NCBI GenBank assembly: GCA_018223085.1
Contig: JAAEZB010000006.1
Coordinates: 1-50,687 of the forward strand
Direction: 5' to 3'
Source: Paracoccaceae bacterium
Lineage (GTDB): Bacteria; Pseudomonadota; Alphaproteobacteria; Rhodobacterales; Rhodobacteraceae
DNA length: 50,687 nt
Both the position numbers and the translations under genes were made by a program. Positions 16,959 through 25,742 of the stretch are shown piece after piece. The notes below the pieces were generated by a model. That model was not told the origin of the DNA. It was given only the letters and a program-made list of their open reading frames with translations, and searched no databases. Position 1 is the stretch's first letter, and every line of letters starts with the position of its first letter.

Positions 16959-17840
16959 ATGCGAATTCTCGAAAGGCTTCTGGAAGCACTCCGAAGCGAG
17001 CACAGGGAGCTCAAGAGGGCCGCGTTGGAGCTGATGCAGGTCAGATTCCGCAAGGAATGCGGGCGCGCCAAGGAGCTTGAGGTCAGCAAGCGATACGCAC
17101 GCTGTGTCGTTCTATCTGCGGAGTTTTTGGCGAGCTACTTCGTCATGATCGTATTCTTCGCCGTCACACGTCCATTCGGAACGGATGTAGAGGGCGCTGA
17201 GTTCCTCATGAGCATCGTATGGATATTGGGATCGATCAGTCATTATTTTCTGATCGCATCGACCTTACAGTGGCTTGTCTACTTCGTCATGTTTCGCTTT
17301 GGCCTTGTGGTATATCTGATTGCTTTGATCGCCCTTTATGCCAGTACGGCCGTGATGTCGGTGGAACTCATCATACAGATTTTGCCTTATCAGATTGATC
17401 TCATAGCGACGGAATTGGGTTTTGTTATGGTGCTCATCGTCTCTGCGATGTCCATTTCAAGCGTGACCTCCTCTATGGTGATGAAGCACCCGATCTTCAT
17501 AGCAACTGATGGTGAGCAACACCTTTTCGAAATGCTTCCCCCTGGATTGCGCGGCAAGGTTCTCTCGGCCTCGGCAGAAGACCATTATGTGAGAGTTTCG
17601 ACTGTGCATGGTGAGACTCTGGTACGGGCAAAATTTCAGACGATCGTTGATTTGCTGAAGGAAACAAATGGCATGGTTATCCATCGTTCCCATTGGATTG
17701 CGTTGGATGAGATCGCAACAGTCAGCCGCCGTGAGCATGGAGGGCTTGTCGTTCAATTGAAAAACGGGGCAGAATTCCATGTATCTAAGAGCCGTGCCGC
17801 CACATTCCGCGAACAAATCCCGCCTTCTCTCATCAGATAA
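16959..17840 (+). CDS. Membrane-anchored LytTR-domain transcriptional regulator
   Basis: Four or more hydrophobic segments followed by LytTR-like ILSASAEDHYVRVSTVHGETLVRAKFQTIVDLL...GMVIHRSHWI...SRREHGGLVVQLKNGAEFHVSKSRAATFRE. Confidence 0.88.
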   Translation: MRILERLLEALRSEHRELKRAALELMQVRFRKECGRAKELEVSKRYARCVVLSAEFLASYFVMIVFFAVTRPFGTDVEGAEFLMSIVWILGSISHYFLIASTLQWLVYFVMFRFGLVVYLIALIALYASTAVMSVELIIQILPYQIDLIATELGFVMVLIVSAMSISSVTSSMVMKHPIFIATDGEQHLFEMLPPGLRGKVLSASAEDHYVRVSTVHGETLVRAKFQTIVDLLKETNGMVIHRSHWIALDEIATVSRREHGGLVVQLKNGAEFHVSKSRAATFREQIPPSLIR

Positions 17841-18066
17841 TCGTCCTTCGCCCCGGTTTCTCGGTGTTGACCTGTTCAAGACTAACTTGCCGGGGCTCCG
17901 GCTCGGATAGCCCCGACCAGAGGGTTAACACATAGGCAGGTTGCATCGGGTTTGGGGGGGAGCCAAAGATGACTGCGACGCATATGGAGTATGATCTTCC
18001 TAAGAGCTTCTGATCCTCAGGCCCCAAACTGAGGTGTTCTTCCCATTCCTTTAGGTTTTCTATCAA
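17833..18066 (-). CDS. Possible small hypothetical protein
   Basis: 77-codon ORF overlapping the LytTR 3' end; no recognisable family. Confidence 0.2.
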   Translation of the reverse strand: MIENLKEWEEHLSLGPEDQKLLGRSYSICVAVIFGSPPNPMQPAYVLTLWSGLSEPEPRQVSLEQVNTEKPGRRTII

Positions 18067-18126
18067 ATCATAAACGTCAAAGTGTTTGGGATTTTCGCCC
18101 TAGCGGTTTCCAAGGCGAGACAAGAA

Positions 18127-18152
18127 AAAGCCCGCTCATTCGAGCGGGCTTT
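18127..18152. terminator. Rho-independent terminator downstream of the liv operon
   Basis: AAAGCCCGCTC-ATTC-GAGCGGGCTTT, perfect 11-bp stem. Confidence 0.85.
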
Positions 18153-18180
18153 GTTGTTTTAGGGAGATTTCAGGCCGGGC

Positions 18181-19482
18181 CTATTTCTCCGGGATCAATC
18201 CGCGTGGGCTGAACCGCAGCACCAGAAGCAGGATCACCCCCATGGTCAACAGGCGCATATGCGCGGCGCTGTCGATGAGGTGATTGCGCAGGGCGTTGTC
18301 CTCGGCCATGCCGGAGGTGATGAAATGCATCGCCCAGTGACCAAGCGGCTCGACCTCGACCCAAAGCCACCAGATCAGGAACCCGCCAAGAACGGCACCA
18401 AGGTTGTTGCCCGATCCGCCCACGATGACCATCACCCAGATCAGGAAGGTGAAACGCAGCGGCTGATAGGTGCCCGGGGTGAGCTGACCATCAAGGGTCG
18501 TCAGCATCGCGCCGGCAATGCCGCAAACTGCCGAGCCAAGCACGAAGATTTGCAGGTGGCGACGGGTGACGTTTTTGCCCATGGCCGCCGCGGCGACCTC
18601 ATTGTCACGGATGGCGCGCATCATACGACCCCAAGGGCTCTTGAGGGCGGCCTGCGCCATCACAAAGATCACGACAAGCACAATGGTGAAAAGGACCGAG
18701 TAGCCAAGCTTCACAAACAGTGTTGATGCCGTAACCGGGTCCATACCGAAGCTTTCGGCACTTTGGACAAAGCTCTCGCTATTCTGCAGGTCGATTTCAT
18801 AGGGAACGGGACGGGGCAGGCCGTTGACGTTCTTGACGCCGCGCCCAAGCCAGTCCTCGTTTTTCATCACGGCAATGATGATTTCCGCAATGCCGAGCGT
18901 GGCAATAGCAAGGTAATCCGAGCGCAATCCAAGCGCCGTTTTACCGATCAGCCAGGCCACACCGGCCGCCAGAAGGCCACCCATGGGCCATGCCAGCAGA
19001 ACCGGAAGGCCAAGGCCGCCAAGATAGCCTGTCGCGGCCGGGTTGATCGCTTCAACGGCCGCAACACCGGGATCAAAGACCGCGCGATAGATGAAGAAGC
19101 CGACGATCAGGAACAGCGGCAAGCCAATAAGCCGCGCGCGCCCCTTGAGACGTTTGTTGAGGAACACCGCGCCGACAATGGTCGCAGCCCCAAGAGCAAG
19201 CCCCGCCAGCACGCGCAATCCGCCTGCGGACCACGCTTCGCCCACCGGGGCCATGGAGGTCAGCACCACCGCGAGGCCACCCAGTGCCACAAAGCCCATT
19301 ACACCGACATTGAACAGACCGGCAAAGCCCCATTGCAGGTTCACCCCTAGCGCCATGATCGCCGAGATCAGCCCCATGTTGACGATGAACAGCGCCGAGT
19401 TCCAGCTCTGCACGAACCCCGTACCAATAATGAGACCCGCCATAAGGGCGAAGAGAAGGGTATTTTTGACCGTATCGCTCAT
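18181..19482 (-). CDS. livM: Branched-chain amino acid ABC transporter permease LivM
   Basis: LivM-type permease; RAIRDNEVAAAAMGKNVTRRHLQIFVLGSAVCGIAGAM loop. Confidence 0.92.
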   Translation of the reverse strand: MSDTVKNTLLFALMAGLIIGTGFVQSWNSALFIVNMGLISAIMALGVNLQWGFAGLFNVGVMGFVALGGLAVVLTSMAPVGEAWSAGGLRVLAGLALGAATIVGAVFLNKRLKGRARLIGLPLFLIVGFFIYRAVFDPGVAAVEAINPAATGYLGGLGLPVLLAWPMGGLLAAGVAWLIGKTALGLRSDYLAIATLGIAEIIIAVMKNEDWLGRGVKNVNGLPRPVPYEIDLQNSESFVQSAESFGMDPVTASTLFVKLGYSVLFTIVLVVIFVMAQAALKSPWGRMMRAIRDNEVAAAAMGKNVTRRHLQIFVLGSAVCGIAGAMLTTLDGQLTPGTYQPLRFTFLIWVMVIVGGSGNNLGAVLGGFLIWWLWVEVEPLGHWAMHFITSGMAEDNALRNHLIDSAAHMRLLTMGVILLLVLRFSPRGLIPEK

Positions 19483-20498
19483 ACCGATTTCCCCTTGAAG
19501 ATGCCGGTGGGCTTGAACAGGAGCACCACGATAAGGATCACGAAGCTCACCGCGAATTTGTAATCCGTGCTCAAAAGCTGCACGAGCCCATCAGGCTCAA
19601 GCGGTTCCGGCAGCCAGTATTTGAGAACCTTCTTCCAGGCATAGGTGATCGTGACTTCTGAGAATGCCACAATGAACCCGCCCGCAATCGCGCCAAGCGG
19701 ATTGCCAAGGCCGCCCACGATGGCCGAGGCAAAGATCGGCAGAAGAAGCATGAAATAGACGAAGGGTTTGAACGTCTTGTCGAGACCATAAAGCGTACCC
19801 GCAATCGCGGTCAGAGCGGCGACGATCATCCACGTATACATGACCACACGCTCGGGGTTGATCCCCGACAGAAGCGCCAGATCCTCGTTATCGGAATAGG
19901 CGCGCATGGATTTGCCGGTGCGTGTCCGGTTCAGGAACCAGAACAGCGCAATCACGCAGATCACCGCCACAACAACGGTCAGGCCCTGTGTGGTCTTGAT
20001 GGCAAGCCCTTCGCGCAGACCGGTCATCTGCTTGAACTCGCGAACCGAGATGATGAAGCGTTCCCCGTCGAGGAATTTCTGATCATTGGGGCCAATGATA
20101 AAGCGCACAAGACCGTTCATAATGAACATCACGCCCATCGAGACGATGACGAGGATCACAGGCTTGGCCTTTTGCACCCGGTAAAAGCGATAGACCACCC
20201 GGTCCGTAAATAAGACCAACGCCATGGTCCCTAGGATGGCGAAAGGCAGGGCAAGAAGCGCCGTCGGTAGCGGGCCAAGGCTGAGCCCCATGCCCTGAAA
20301 CCACCATGTGACAAGCACGGCAACCATGGCGCCAAAGGCCATCGTGTCGCCATGGGCAAAATTGGAAAAGCGCAAGATACCATAGATCAGTGTGACCCCA
20401 AGCGCGCCAAGCGCAAGCTGGCTGCCATAGGCGATCGCAGGGATCAGCACAAAATTGGAAAGGGCCACAAGGCCGTTCAGAAAGTCCATCAAGCCCAC
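19479..20498 (-). CDS. livH: Branched-chain amino acid ABC transporter permease LivH
   Basis: LGVTLIYGILRFSNFAHGDTMAFGA and MRAYSDNEDLALLSGINPERV; 4-nt overlap with livM. Confidence 0.92.
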   Translation of the reverse strand: MGLMDFLNGLVALSNFVLIPAIAYGSQLALGALGVTLIYGILRFSNFAHGDTMAFGAMVAVLVTWWFQGMGLSLGPLPTALLALPFAILGTMALVLFTDRVVYRFYRVQKAKPVILVIVSMGVMFIMNGLVRFIIGPNDQKFLDGERFIISVREFKQMTGLREGLAIKTTQGLTVVVAVICVIALFWFLNRTRTGKSMRAYSDNEDLALLSGINPERVVMYTWMIVAALTAIAGTLYGLDKTFKPFVYFMLLLPIFASAIVGGLGNPLGAIAGGFIVAFSEVTITYAWKKVLKYWLPEPLEPDGLVQLLSTDYKFAVSFVILIVVLLFKPTGIFKGKSV

Positions 20499-20556
20499 CT
20501 CGTTGGTGATTGGGTTTGTTCAGAGATACAGCACAGCAGGCGGCGGAAAAGGCGCA

Positions 20557-20946
20557 TCAGCTTGTCTCCTCGCAAGTGCCGGAAAAGCGTTTGCCGCGAT
20601 TGCCGGTGTAAAGAAACTGCCCGTCTTCTTCGATTTCGAGCACATGGGCACCGCCAAACGCCTCAAGGGTCCAGGTTTGCACACCTTCATGGCGACCGGC
20701 GCGGGCCTTGTAGGGGCCCTGTCTGTTAATCCAGAGCGCCGCGCCGCCTGTACCGGTTTTGATCTCGACTTGCAGGCTGGACGGGGCGCACATGGCAATG
20801 GCATCGCCCCGGCATTGTTCCGAAGCGGTGCAGGAAAGGCCCGAGGCCATGGCAGGCGAGGTAACCCCCAGCAAGCCAAGCGCTGCAAGGGATGCCCCGA
20901 TCGCCTTGATGGCGCGCCTATGGAAAACGGCTGCCATGGGACTCAA
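20557..20946 (-). CDS. Small secreted cysteine-patterned protein, liv-interleaved family member A
   Basis: Signal peptide, CTASEQCRGDAIAMC...FSGTC; 4-nt overlap with the preceding gene. Confidence 0.82.
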   Translation of the reverse strand: MSPMAAVFHRRAIKAIGASLAALGLLGVTSPAMASGLSCTASEQCRGDAIAMCAPSSLQVEIKTGTGGAALWINRQGPYKARAGRHEGVQTWTLEAFGGAHVLEIEEDGQFLYTGNRGKRFSGTCEETS

Positions 20947-21332
20947 TTCTCCACACAGGTGCCGCGATACAGGATCTGGTCCTTGCCATTATGGGCTTCG
21001 GCGTTCGGCGTTGAGACGAGGTAGTTGAAGACGCCGTCATCCTGAATGCGAAGCTGATGCTCATGCTGCGGTTCCGGCGAGAAAATCAGCGCCAGAACCC
21101 CGTTGAGCCCAAGATAAGTGCTCTCGTAAACCGGGCCATCATCAAGCTGTACCGTTGCCTTGTAACCGTCCAAAGCCGTCACTTTGACAACGCCTGTGGC
21201 GGGTTGGCAATTGTCGGATGTCCCGGTGCAGGTTTCTTCCACCATGCATCGCGGCCCAGCGGCATAAAGCGGCGCAGCGGCCAGCACCGTGGCGGTGACA
21301 AGTGCGATCCGAATATGGGTATTGCGTTGCAT
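20943..21332 (-). CDS. Small secreted cysteine-patterned protein, liv-interleaved family member B
   Basis: Signal peptide, CMVEETCTGTSDNC...YRGTC; 4 bp after livF. Confidence 0.82.
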   Translation of the reverse strand: MQRNTHIRIALVTATVLAAAPLYAAGPRCMVEETCTGTSDNCQPATGVVKVTALDGYKATVQLDDGPVYESTYLGLNGVLALIFSPEPQHEHQLRIQDDGVFNYLVSTPNAEAHNGKDQILYRGTCVEN

Positions 21333-21335
21333 GGC

Positions 21336-22049
21336 CTAACCTCCAAGGAAAGATTTGCGCACTTCCGGATCGGCAAGCAATTCCTTGCCGGTCCCGGAAT
21401 AGGCGTTGCGCCCCTGAACAAGCACATAACCCTTGTCCGCGATCTCAAGCGCCTGACGGGCGTTCTGTTCCACCATGAGGATCGGAATGCCGGTGCGGCT
21501 CACTTCGATGATCCGATCGAACAATTCATCCATGACGATTGGGGAAACCCCGGCGGTCGGCTCGTCCAGCATCAGGATTTTCGGCTGGGTCATCAACGCC
21601 CGACCAACCGCGACCTGCTGGCGCTGGCCACCGGACAATTCGCCCGCGTGCTGATGGCGCTTTTCCTTGAGGATCGGGAACAGGTCATAGACCTGCGCCA
21701 TGGTGCCCGAGAAATCATCGGTGCGGATAAACGCACCCATCTCAAGGTTTTCCTCAACGGTCATTGAGGTAAAGATGTTATGCGTCTGCGGCACGAACCC
21801 CATGCCCTTGGCCACCCGCTGCTGCGGGGAGAGCTTGGTGATATCCTCGCCATCAAGGGTCACATGGCCGGAATGGACGTTGAGCATCCCGAATACGGCC
21901 TTCATCGCGGTGGATTTGCCGGCCCCGTTCGGTCCAACAATCACGGCGATCTCGCCCTTATCCACGGCCACGGTGCAATCGTGCAGGATATCGGGCCCTT
22001 TGCCGTATCCGCCGGTCATATTGGCCCCGATCAGAAATGGTTCACTCAT
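21336..22049 (-). CDS. livF: Branched-chain amino acid ABC transporter ATPase LivF
   Basis: Walker A GPNGAGKST, LSGGQRQQVAVGRAL, Walker B ILMLDEPTAGVSP. Confidence 0.93.
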   Translation of the reverse strand: MSEPFLIGANMTGGYGKGPDILHDCTVAVDKGEIAVIVGPNGAGKSTAMKAVFGMLNVHSGHVTLDGEDITKLSPQQRVAKGMGFVPQTHNIFTSMTVEENLEMGAFIRTDDFSGTMAQVYDLFPILKEKRHQHAGELSGGQRQQVAVGRALMTQPKILMLDEPTAGVSPIVMDELFDRIIEVSRTGIPILMVEQNARQALEIADKGYVLVQGRNAYSGTGKELLADPEVRKSFLGG

Positions 22050-22058
22050 GTCGGCTCC

Positions 22059-22430
22059 TTAGGAGGTCTGGCAGTTGCCAAGATATTGCATCGGGGTCAG
22101 GTCACGACCGGTAATCAGGTTTTCCGAGCGCACAGCATCGCCATTCCCGATCATGATCGTAGTCGCGGCCACGCCGCCCGAAATGGGCTTTTCAAGCACG
22201 GTCAGGGCCCGGTCACCAAGGAGAACTTCGGTCTCGGACAATTGATCCCCGCCGATCCGAGAAACGGAATTCGTCTCGACATCGACGCGAAACCGCACGT
22301 CCAGTGCCGCATCGCTGCATTTCCGGTTCGGATCACAAACCCAATCGAAATAGCATTTAAAGATGATCTCTTCGGCCTGAGCGGGCAGGGCGGTTAGGGC
22401 AAGACCAAGGCATATCAAGGCGTGTTTCAT
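22059..22430 (-). CDS. Small secreted cysteine-patterned protein, liv-interleaved family member C
   Basis: Signal peptide, CYFDWVCDPNRKC...YLGNC; 4-nt overlap with livG. Confidence 0.82.
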   Translation of the reverse strand: MKHALICLGLALTALPAQAEEIIFKCYFDWVCDPNRKCSDAALDVRFRVDVETNSVSRIGGDQLSETEVLLGDRALTVLEKPISGGVAATTIMIGNGDAVRSENLITGRDLTPMQYLGNCQTS

Positions 22431-23209
22431 GCTTGCAACTGGTCCTTGTTCTTCAGACCGGTGCCAAGATAGGCCTCGATCACCTGTTCATTGGCCTTGA
22501 TCTCGGCCAGCGTGCCCTCTGCAAGGACTTTGCCTTCTGCCATGCAGATGACCGGGTCACAAATCTTGCCGATGAAATCCATGTCGTGCTCGATGACAAC
22601 AAAGGTATAGTTGCGCTCTTTGTTGAGGCGCAGGATCGCATCGCCAATCGTATTAAGCAGGGTACGGTTTACGCCGGCACCGACCTCGTCAAGGAACACG
22701 ATCTTGGCATCGACCATCATCGTGCGGCCCAATTCGAGCAACTTCTTCTGACCACCAGAGACTTCCCCGGCCTTGTGATCGGAAAGATGCTCAATGGTGA
22801 GAAATTCAAGAACCTCATCGGCCTTGGCGCGCAGGGCGCGTTCTTCGTCAGCGATACGTTTGCGACCGAACCAGGTATTCCAAAGCGCCTCGCCTGACTG
22901 TCCGCCCGGCACCATCATCAGGTTCTCGCGGCAGGACATCGAGGAAAATTCGTGTGCGATCTGGAAGGTCCGCAACAGGCCCTTATGAAAAAGCTCATGC
23001 GGCGGCAGGCTGGTGATATCTTCTCCGGCCATCGTGACGCGCCCGGAAGTCGGTTTAAGAACGCCAGCGATCACATTGAAAAGGGTGGTTTTTCCGGCGC
23101 CATTAGGTCCGATCAATCCAGTGATGGAACCCGGCTTAATCGACAGGCTTGCACCGTCGACAGCATGGAACCCGCCGAAATGCTTGTGCATGTTCTCGAC
23201 AACGATCAT
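22427..23209 (-). CDS. livG: Branched-chain amino acid ABC transporter ATPase LivG
   Basis: Walker A GPNGAGKTT, VSGGQKKLLELGRTMM, IVFLDEVGAGVN. Confidence 0.92.
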   Translation of the reverse strand: MIVVENMHKHFGGFHAVDGASLSIKPGSITGLIGPNGAGKTTLFNVIAGVLKPTSGRVTMAGEDITSLPPHELFHKGLLRTFQIAHEFSSMSCRENLMMVPGGQSGEALWNTWFGRKRIADEERALRAKADEVLEFLTIEHLSDHKAGEVSGGQKKLLELGRTMMVDAKIVFLDEVGAGVNRTLLNTIGDAILRLNKERNYTFVVIEHDMDFIGKICDPVICMAEGKVLAEGTLAEIKANEQVIEAYLGTGLKNKDQLQA

Positions 23210-23254
23210 GTCAATTCCCCCGAAAGCGCGTTCACCGCGTCTTTTCTATACGAA

Positions 23255-23282
23255 ACAGCCCGGAGCGGATACTCCGGGCTGT
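23255..23282 (-). other. Intra-operon hairpin between the substrate-binding protein gene and livG
   Basis: ACAGCCCGGAG-6 nt-CTCCGGGCTGT, perfect 11-bp stem. Confidence 0.75.
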
Positions 23283-23302
23283 TCCATCTTGCAAGCGTTG
23301 AC

Positions 23303-24487
23303 TTAGCGGTATTTGGCCGTGGTGATCTTGCCGCCTTCGATGACGATCTCACGGTAGCCACCAGCCGCTTCGCCGGGGCCGATCAGTTCCACTGCGGTTG
23401 CGCCGACATAGTCGATGTCGGTGCCCGCTGCGATCAGCTCAAGCGCTTTGCCGAGTTCGCCAGCCATGATCTTTTCGCCCGGAGCGTTGGCCACGTCCAT
23501 GATCTTGCCAGCATAGGCCGACGCGTCGGAAGACCCAGCCGCCTGCATAGCAAGCATGATGAGCGCCGCAGCGTCATAGCTTTCGCCAACATAGGGGCCG
23601 GATGCGTCTGCGCCGGTCGCGGCAACCTTTTCTTTGACCATCGAAGCGTCTGCGGCTTCGCTGCCCGGAACGGTGCCGATCGAGCCTTCGATCTCATCGC
23701 CGAACGCTTCTTCAAGCGCCGCGCCGATCATGCCGTCGGGCAGGGCGAAGGTGTCGAACGCGCCAGTGTCGAGTGCGGCGCGGATGATGCCCGGACCACC
23801 CTGGTCGACATAACCCGCGACGATCAGGATATCGCCACCGGCAGATGCCAGAGCAGCGACTTCGGCCGAATAGTCGGCTTTGCCGTCTTCATGCGCGGTG
23901 GTCGCGGTGACTTCACCGCCAGCTGCTTCATAGGCGGCTGCGATGCTATCGGCGAGACCCTTGCCGTAGTCGTTGTTGGTGTAGGTGATCGCGGCCGATT
24001 TAAAACCACGTTCCATCAGCACATTGGCAAGAACCTGACCCTGACGCGCATCCGACGGGGCGGTGCGGAAGAACAGGCCGTTATCCTCGGCGCTCGAAAG
24101 CGCAGGCGATGTGGCGGACGGCGAGATCATCACGATGCCGTTCGGCACGGCGACGTTGGCGAGAATCGCGCCGGTCACACCGGAACAGTCGGCGCCCATG
24201 ATGCCCTTGACGCCTTCGCTGGTGATCAGACGTTCAGCCGCCGCAGTTGCGGCACCAGCGTCGATACAGGTCGAGTCAGCGCGAACCGGGGTCACGGTCG
24301 AACCGCCGAGCAGTTTGCCCGAGTCCGAAACCTCTTTCATTGCCACTTCGGCGCCGCCAGCCATGGCCGGGGTCAGCGATTCAATGGGGCCGGTAAAGCC
24401 AAGGATTACGCCAAGTTTGACGTCCTCGGCCGACGCTGCGCCAGTCATCAGAGCGGTGGCAGCAGTTGCCATCAGCAGTTTTTTCAT
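23303..24487 (-). CDS. livK: Branched-chain amino acid ABC transporter substrate-binding protein
   Basis: Signal peptide; VKLGVILGFTGPIESLTPAMAGGAEVAMKEV typical of LivK/J type I periplasmic binding proteins. Confidence 0.9.
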   Translation of the reverse strand: MKKLLMATAATALMTGAASAEDVKLGVILGFTGPIESLTPAMAGGAEVAMKEVSDSGKLLGGSTVTPVRADSTCIDAGAATAAAERLITSEGVKGIMGADCSGVTGAILANVAVPNGIVMISPSATSPALSSAEDNGLFFRTAPSDARQGQVLANVLMERGFKSAAITYTNNDYGKGLADSIAAAYEAAGGEVTATTAHEDGKADYSAEVAALASAGGDILIVAGYVDQGGPGIIRAALDTGAFDTFALPDGMIGAALEEAFGDEIEGSIGTVPGSEAADASMVKEKVAATGADASGPYVGESYDAAALIMLAMQAAGSSDASAYAGKIMDVANAPGEKIMAGELGKALELIAAGTDIDYVGATAVELIGPGEAAGGYREIVIEGGKITTAKYR

Positions 24488-24659
24488 GTGGTCACTCCCA
24501 AATTGGTGTTGTTATTCCGGGCCGCAGCCTAAGCGCGGTTTTTTCAAAAGAAAAGAGCCGATGCATGTGAGCTTTCGTAAGGGCAGGTCGGCAATAATCT
24601 GTTCCAAGTATATATATGACATATGCCTCCGGGCGAAATGTCTCAGAAAGGACCTCAGG

Positions 24660-25742
24660 ATGCGTTGGATTGCAATCGCCTGTCTCGCCTTGGCCCCTCT
24701 GGCCGGATTGGCCCAGACCGCGCCGGAATTTCGTGCGGAAACGGTGGCCGATGGGTTCGTTGAACCGTGGAGTTTTGCGTTTCTGCCTGCGGGTGGCCTG
24801 CTTGTGACTGAACGCCCCGGCGCGCTTTGGTATGTAAGCCCGGATGGAGGCCGCACTGAACTTACCGGCTTGCCACAACTGCGGGCGCGCGGGCAGGGGG
24901 GCTTGCTTGATGTCATGGTACCGCGTGATTTCGCCCAAAGCCGCGAGGTCTTTCTGAGTTATTCAAAACCGCAAAAAGGCGGTCTGGGCACCGCGCTTTA
25001 TCGGGCGATCTGGCCGATGGGAGCGGATCGGCTGACTGACGGGCGGGTGATCTTTGAAATGTCGCCCGGCTCGTCTGGCGGGCGTCATTTCGGTAGCCGC
25101 ATTGTCGAATCCTTGGACGGGACGCTTTTCCTGACCATTGGCGAACGCGGTGACCGCCCCTCGGCGCAGGATTTAACCCGCCACAATGGCAGCATTATCC
25201 GCATCAATCGCGACGGGTCTGTGCCATTGGACAATCCCTTTATCGGTCAGGATGAGGCCGAACCCGAAATCTGGTCATACGGTCACCGTAACCCACAAGG
25301 CGCAGTGCTTGACCAAGAGGGACAGCTTTGGGCCGTGGAGCATGGCGCGCGTGGCGGAGACGAGGTGAATCGCATCCTGCCCGGCGTAAATTATGGATGG
25401 CCGGTCATTTCCTATGGCCGCCATTATAGCGGCCTTAAAATTGGCGAAGGCACCCAAAAGGACGGCATGGCCCAGCCCGCCTATTACTGGGACCCGTCCA
25501 TCGCGCCTTCGGGCATGGCCGTTCATAACGGCCAAAGTGTTCCAGAGTGGCAGGGCGCCTTTCTCATCGGCAGCCTCAAGTATGACTACATTTCTGTTCT
25601 GAAAGGCGCGCCGCTTAGAGAAGTCTCCCAAATCACCCTTCCCGAAACGGAACGTGTCCGTGATGTGCGCGAGGGGCCTGACGGCAAGCTCTACTTTCTA
25701 TCAGAGCCGCGAGGCGCGATTTACCGGCTGGTCCCCGATTAA
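24660..25742 (+). CDS. PQQ-dependent sugar dehydrogenase (YliI/sorbosone dehydrogenase-like)
   Basis: Signal peptide; WSFAFLPAGGLLVTERPG, GGRHFGSRI, YGHRNPQGAVLD, EHGARGGDEVNRILPGVNYGWP. Confidence 0.9.
   Translation: MRWIAIACLALAPLAGLAQTAPEFRAETVADGFVEPWSFAFLPAGGLLVTERPGALWYVSPDGGRTELTGLPQLRARGQGGLLDVMVPRDFAQSREVFLSYSKPQKGGLGTALYRAIWPMGADRLTDGRVIFEMSPGSSGGRHFGSRIVESLDGTLFLTIGERGDRPSAQDLTRHNGSIIRINRDGSVPLDNPFIGQDEAEPEIWSYGHRNPQGAVLDQEGQLWAVEHGARGGDEVNRILPGVNYGWPVISYGRHYSGLKIGEGTQKDGMAQPAYYWDPSIAPSGMAVHNGQSVPEWQGAFLIGSLKYDYISVLKGAPLREVSQITLPETERVRDVREGPDGKLYFLSEPRGAIYRLVPD

Noticed and set aside
22952-24532. 526-codon plus-strand ORF opposite livK and livG
   Set aside because: Covers the livK gene and start of livG in antisense; no motifs recognised.
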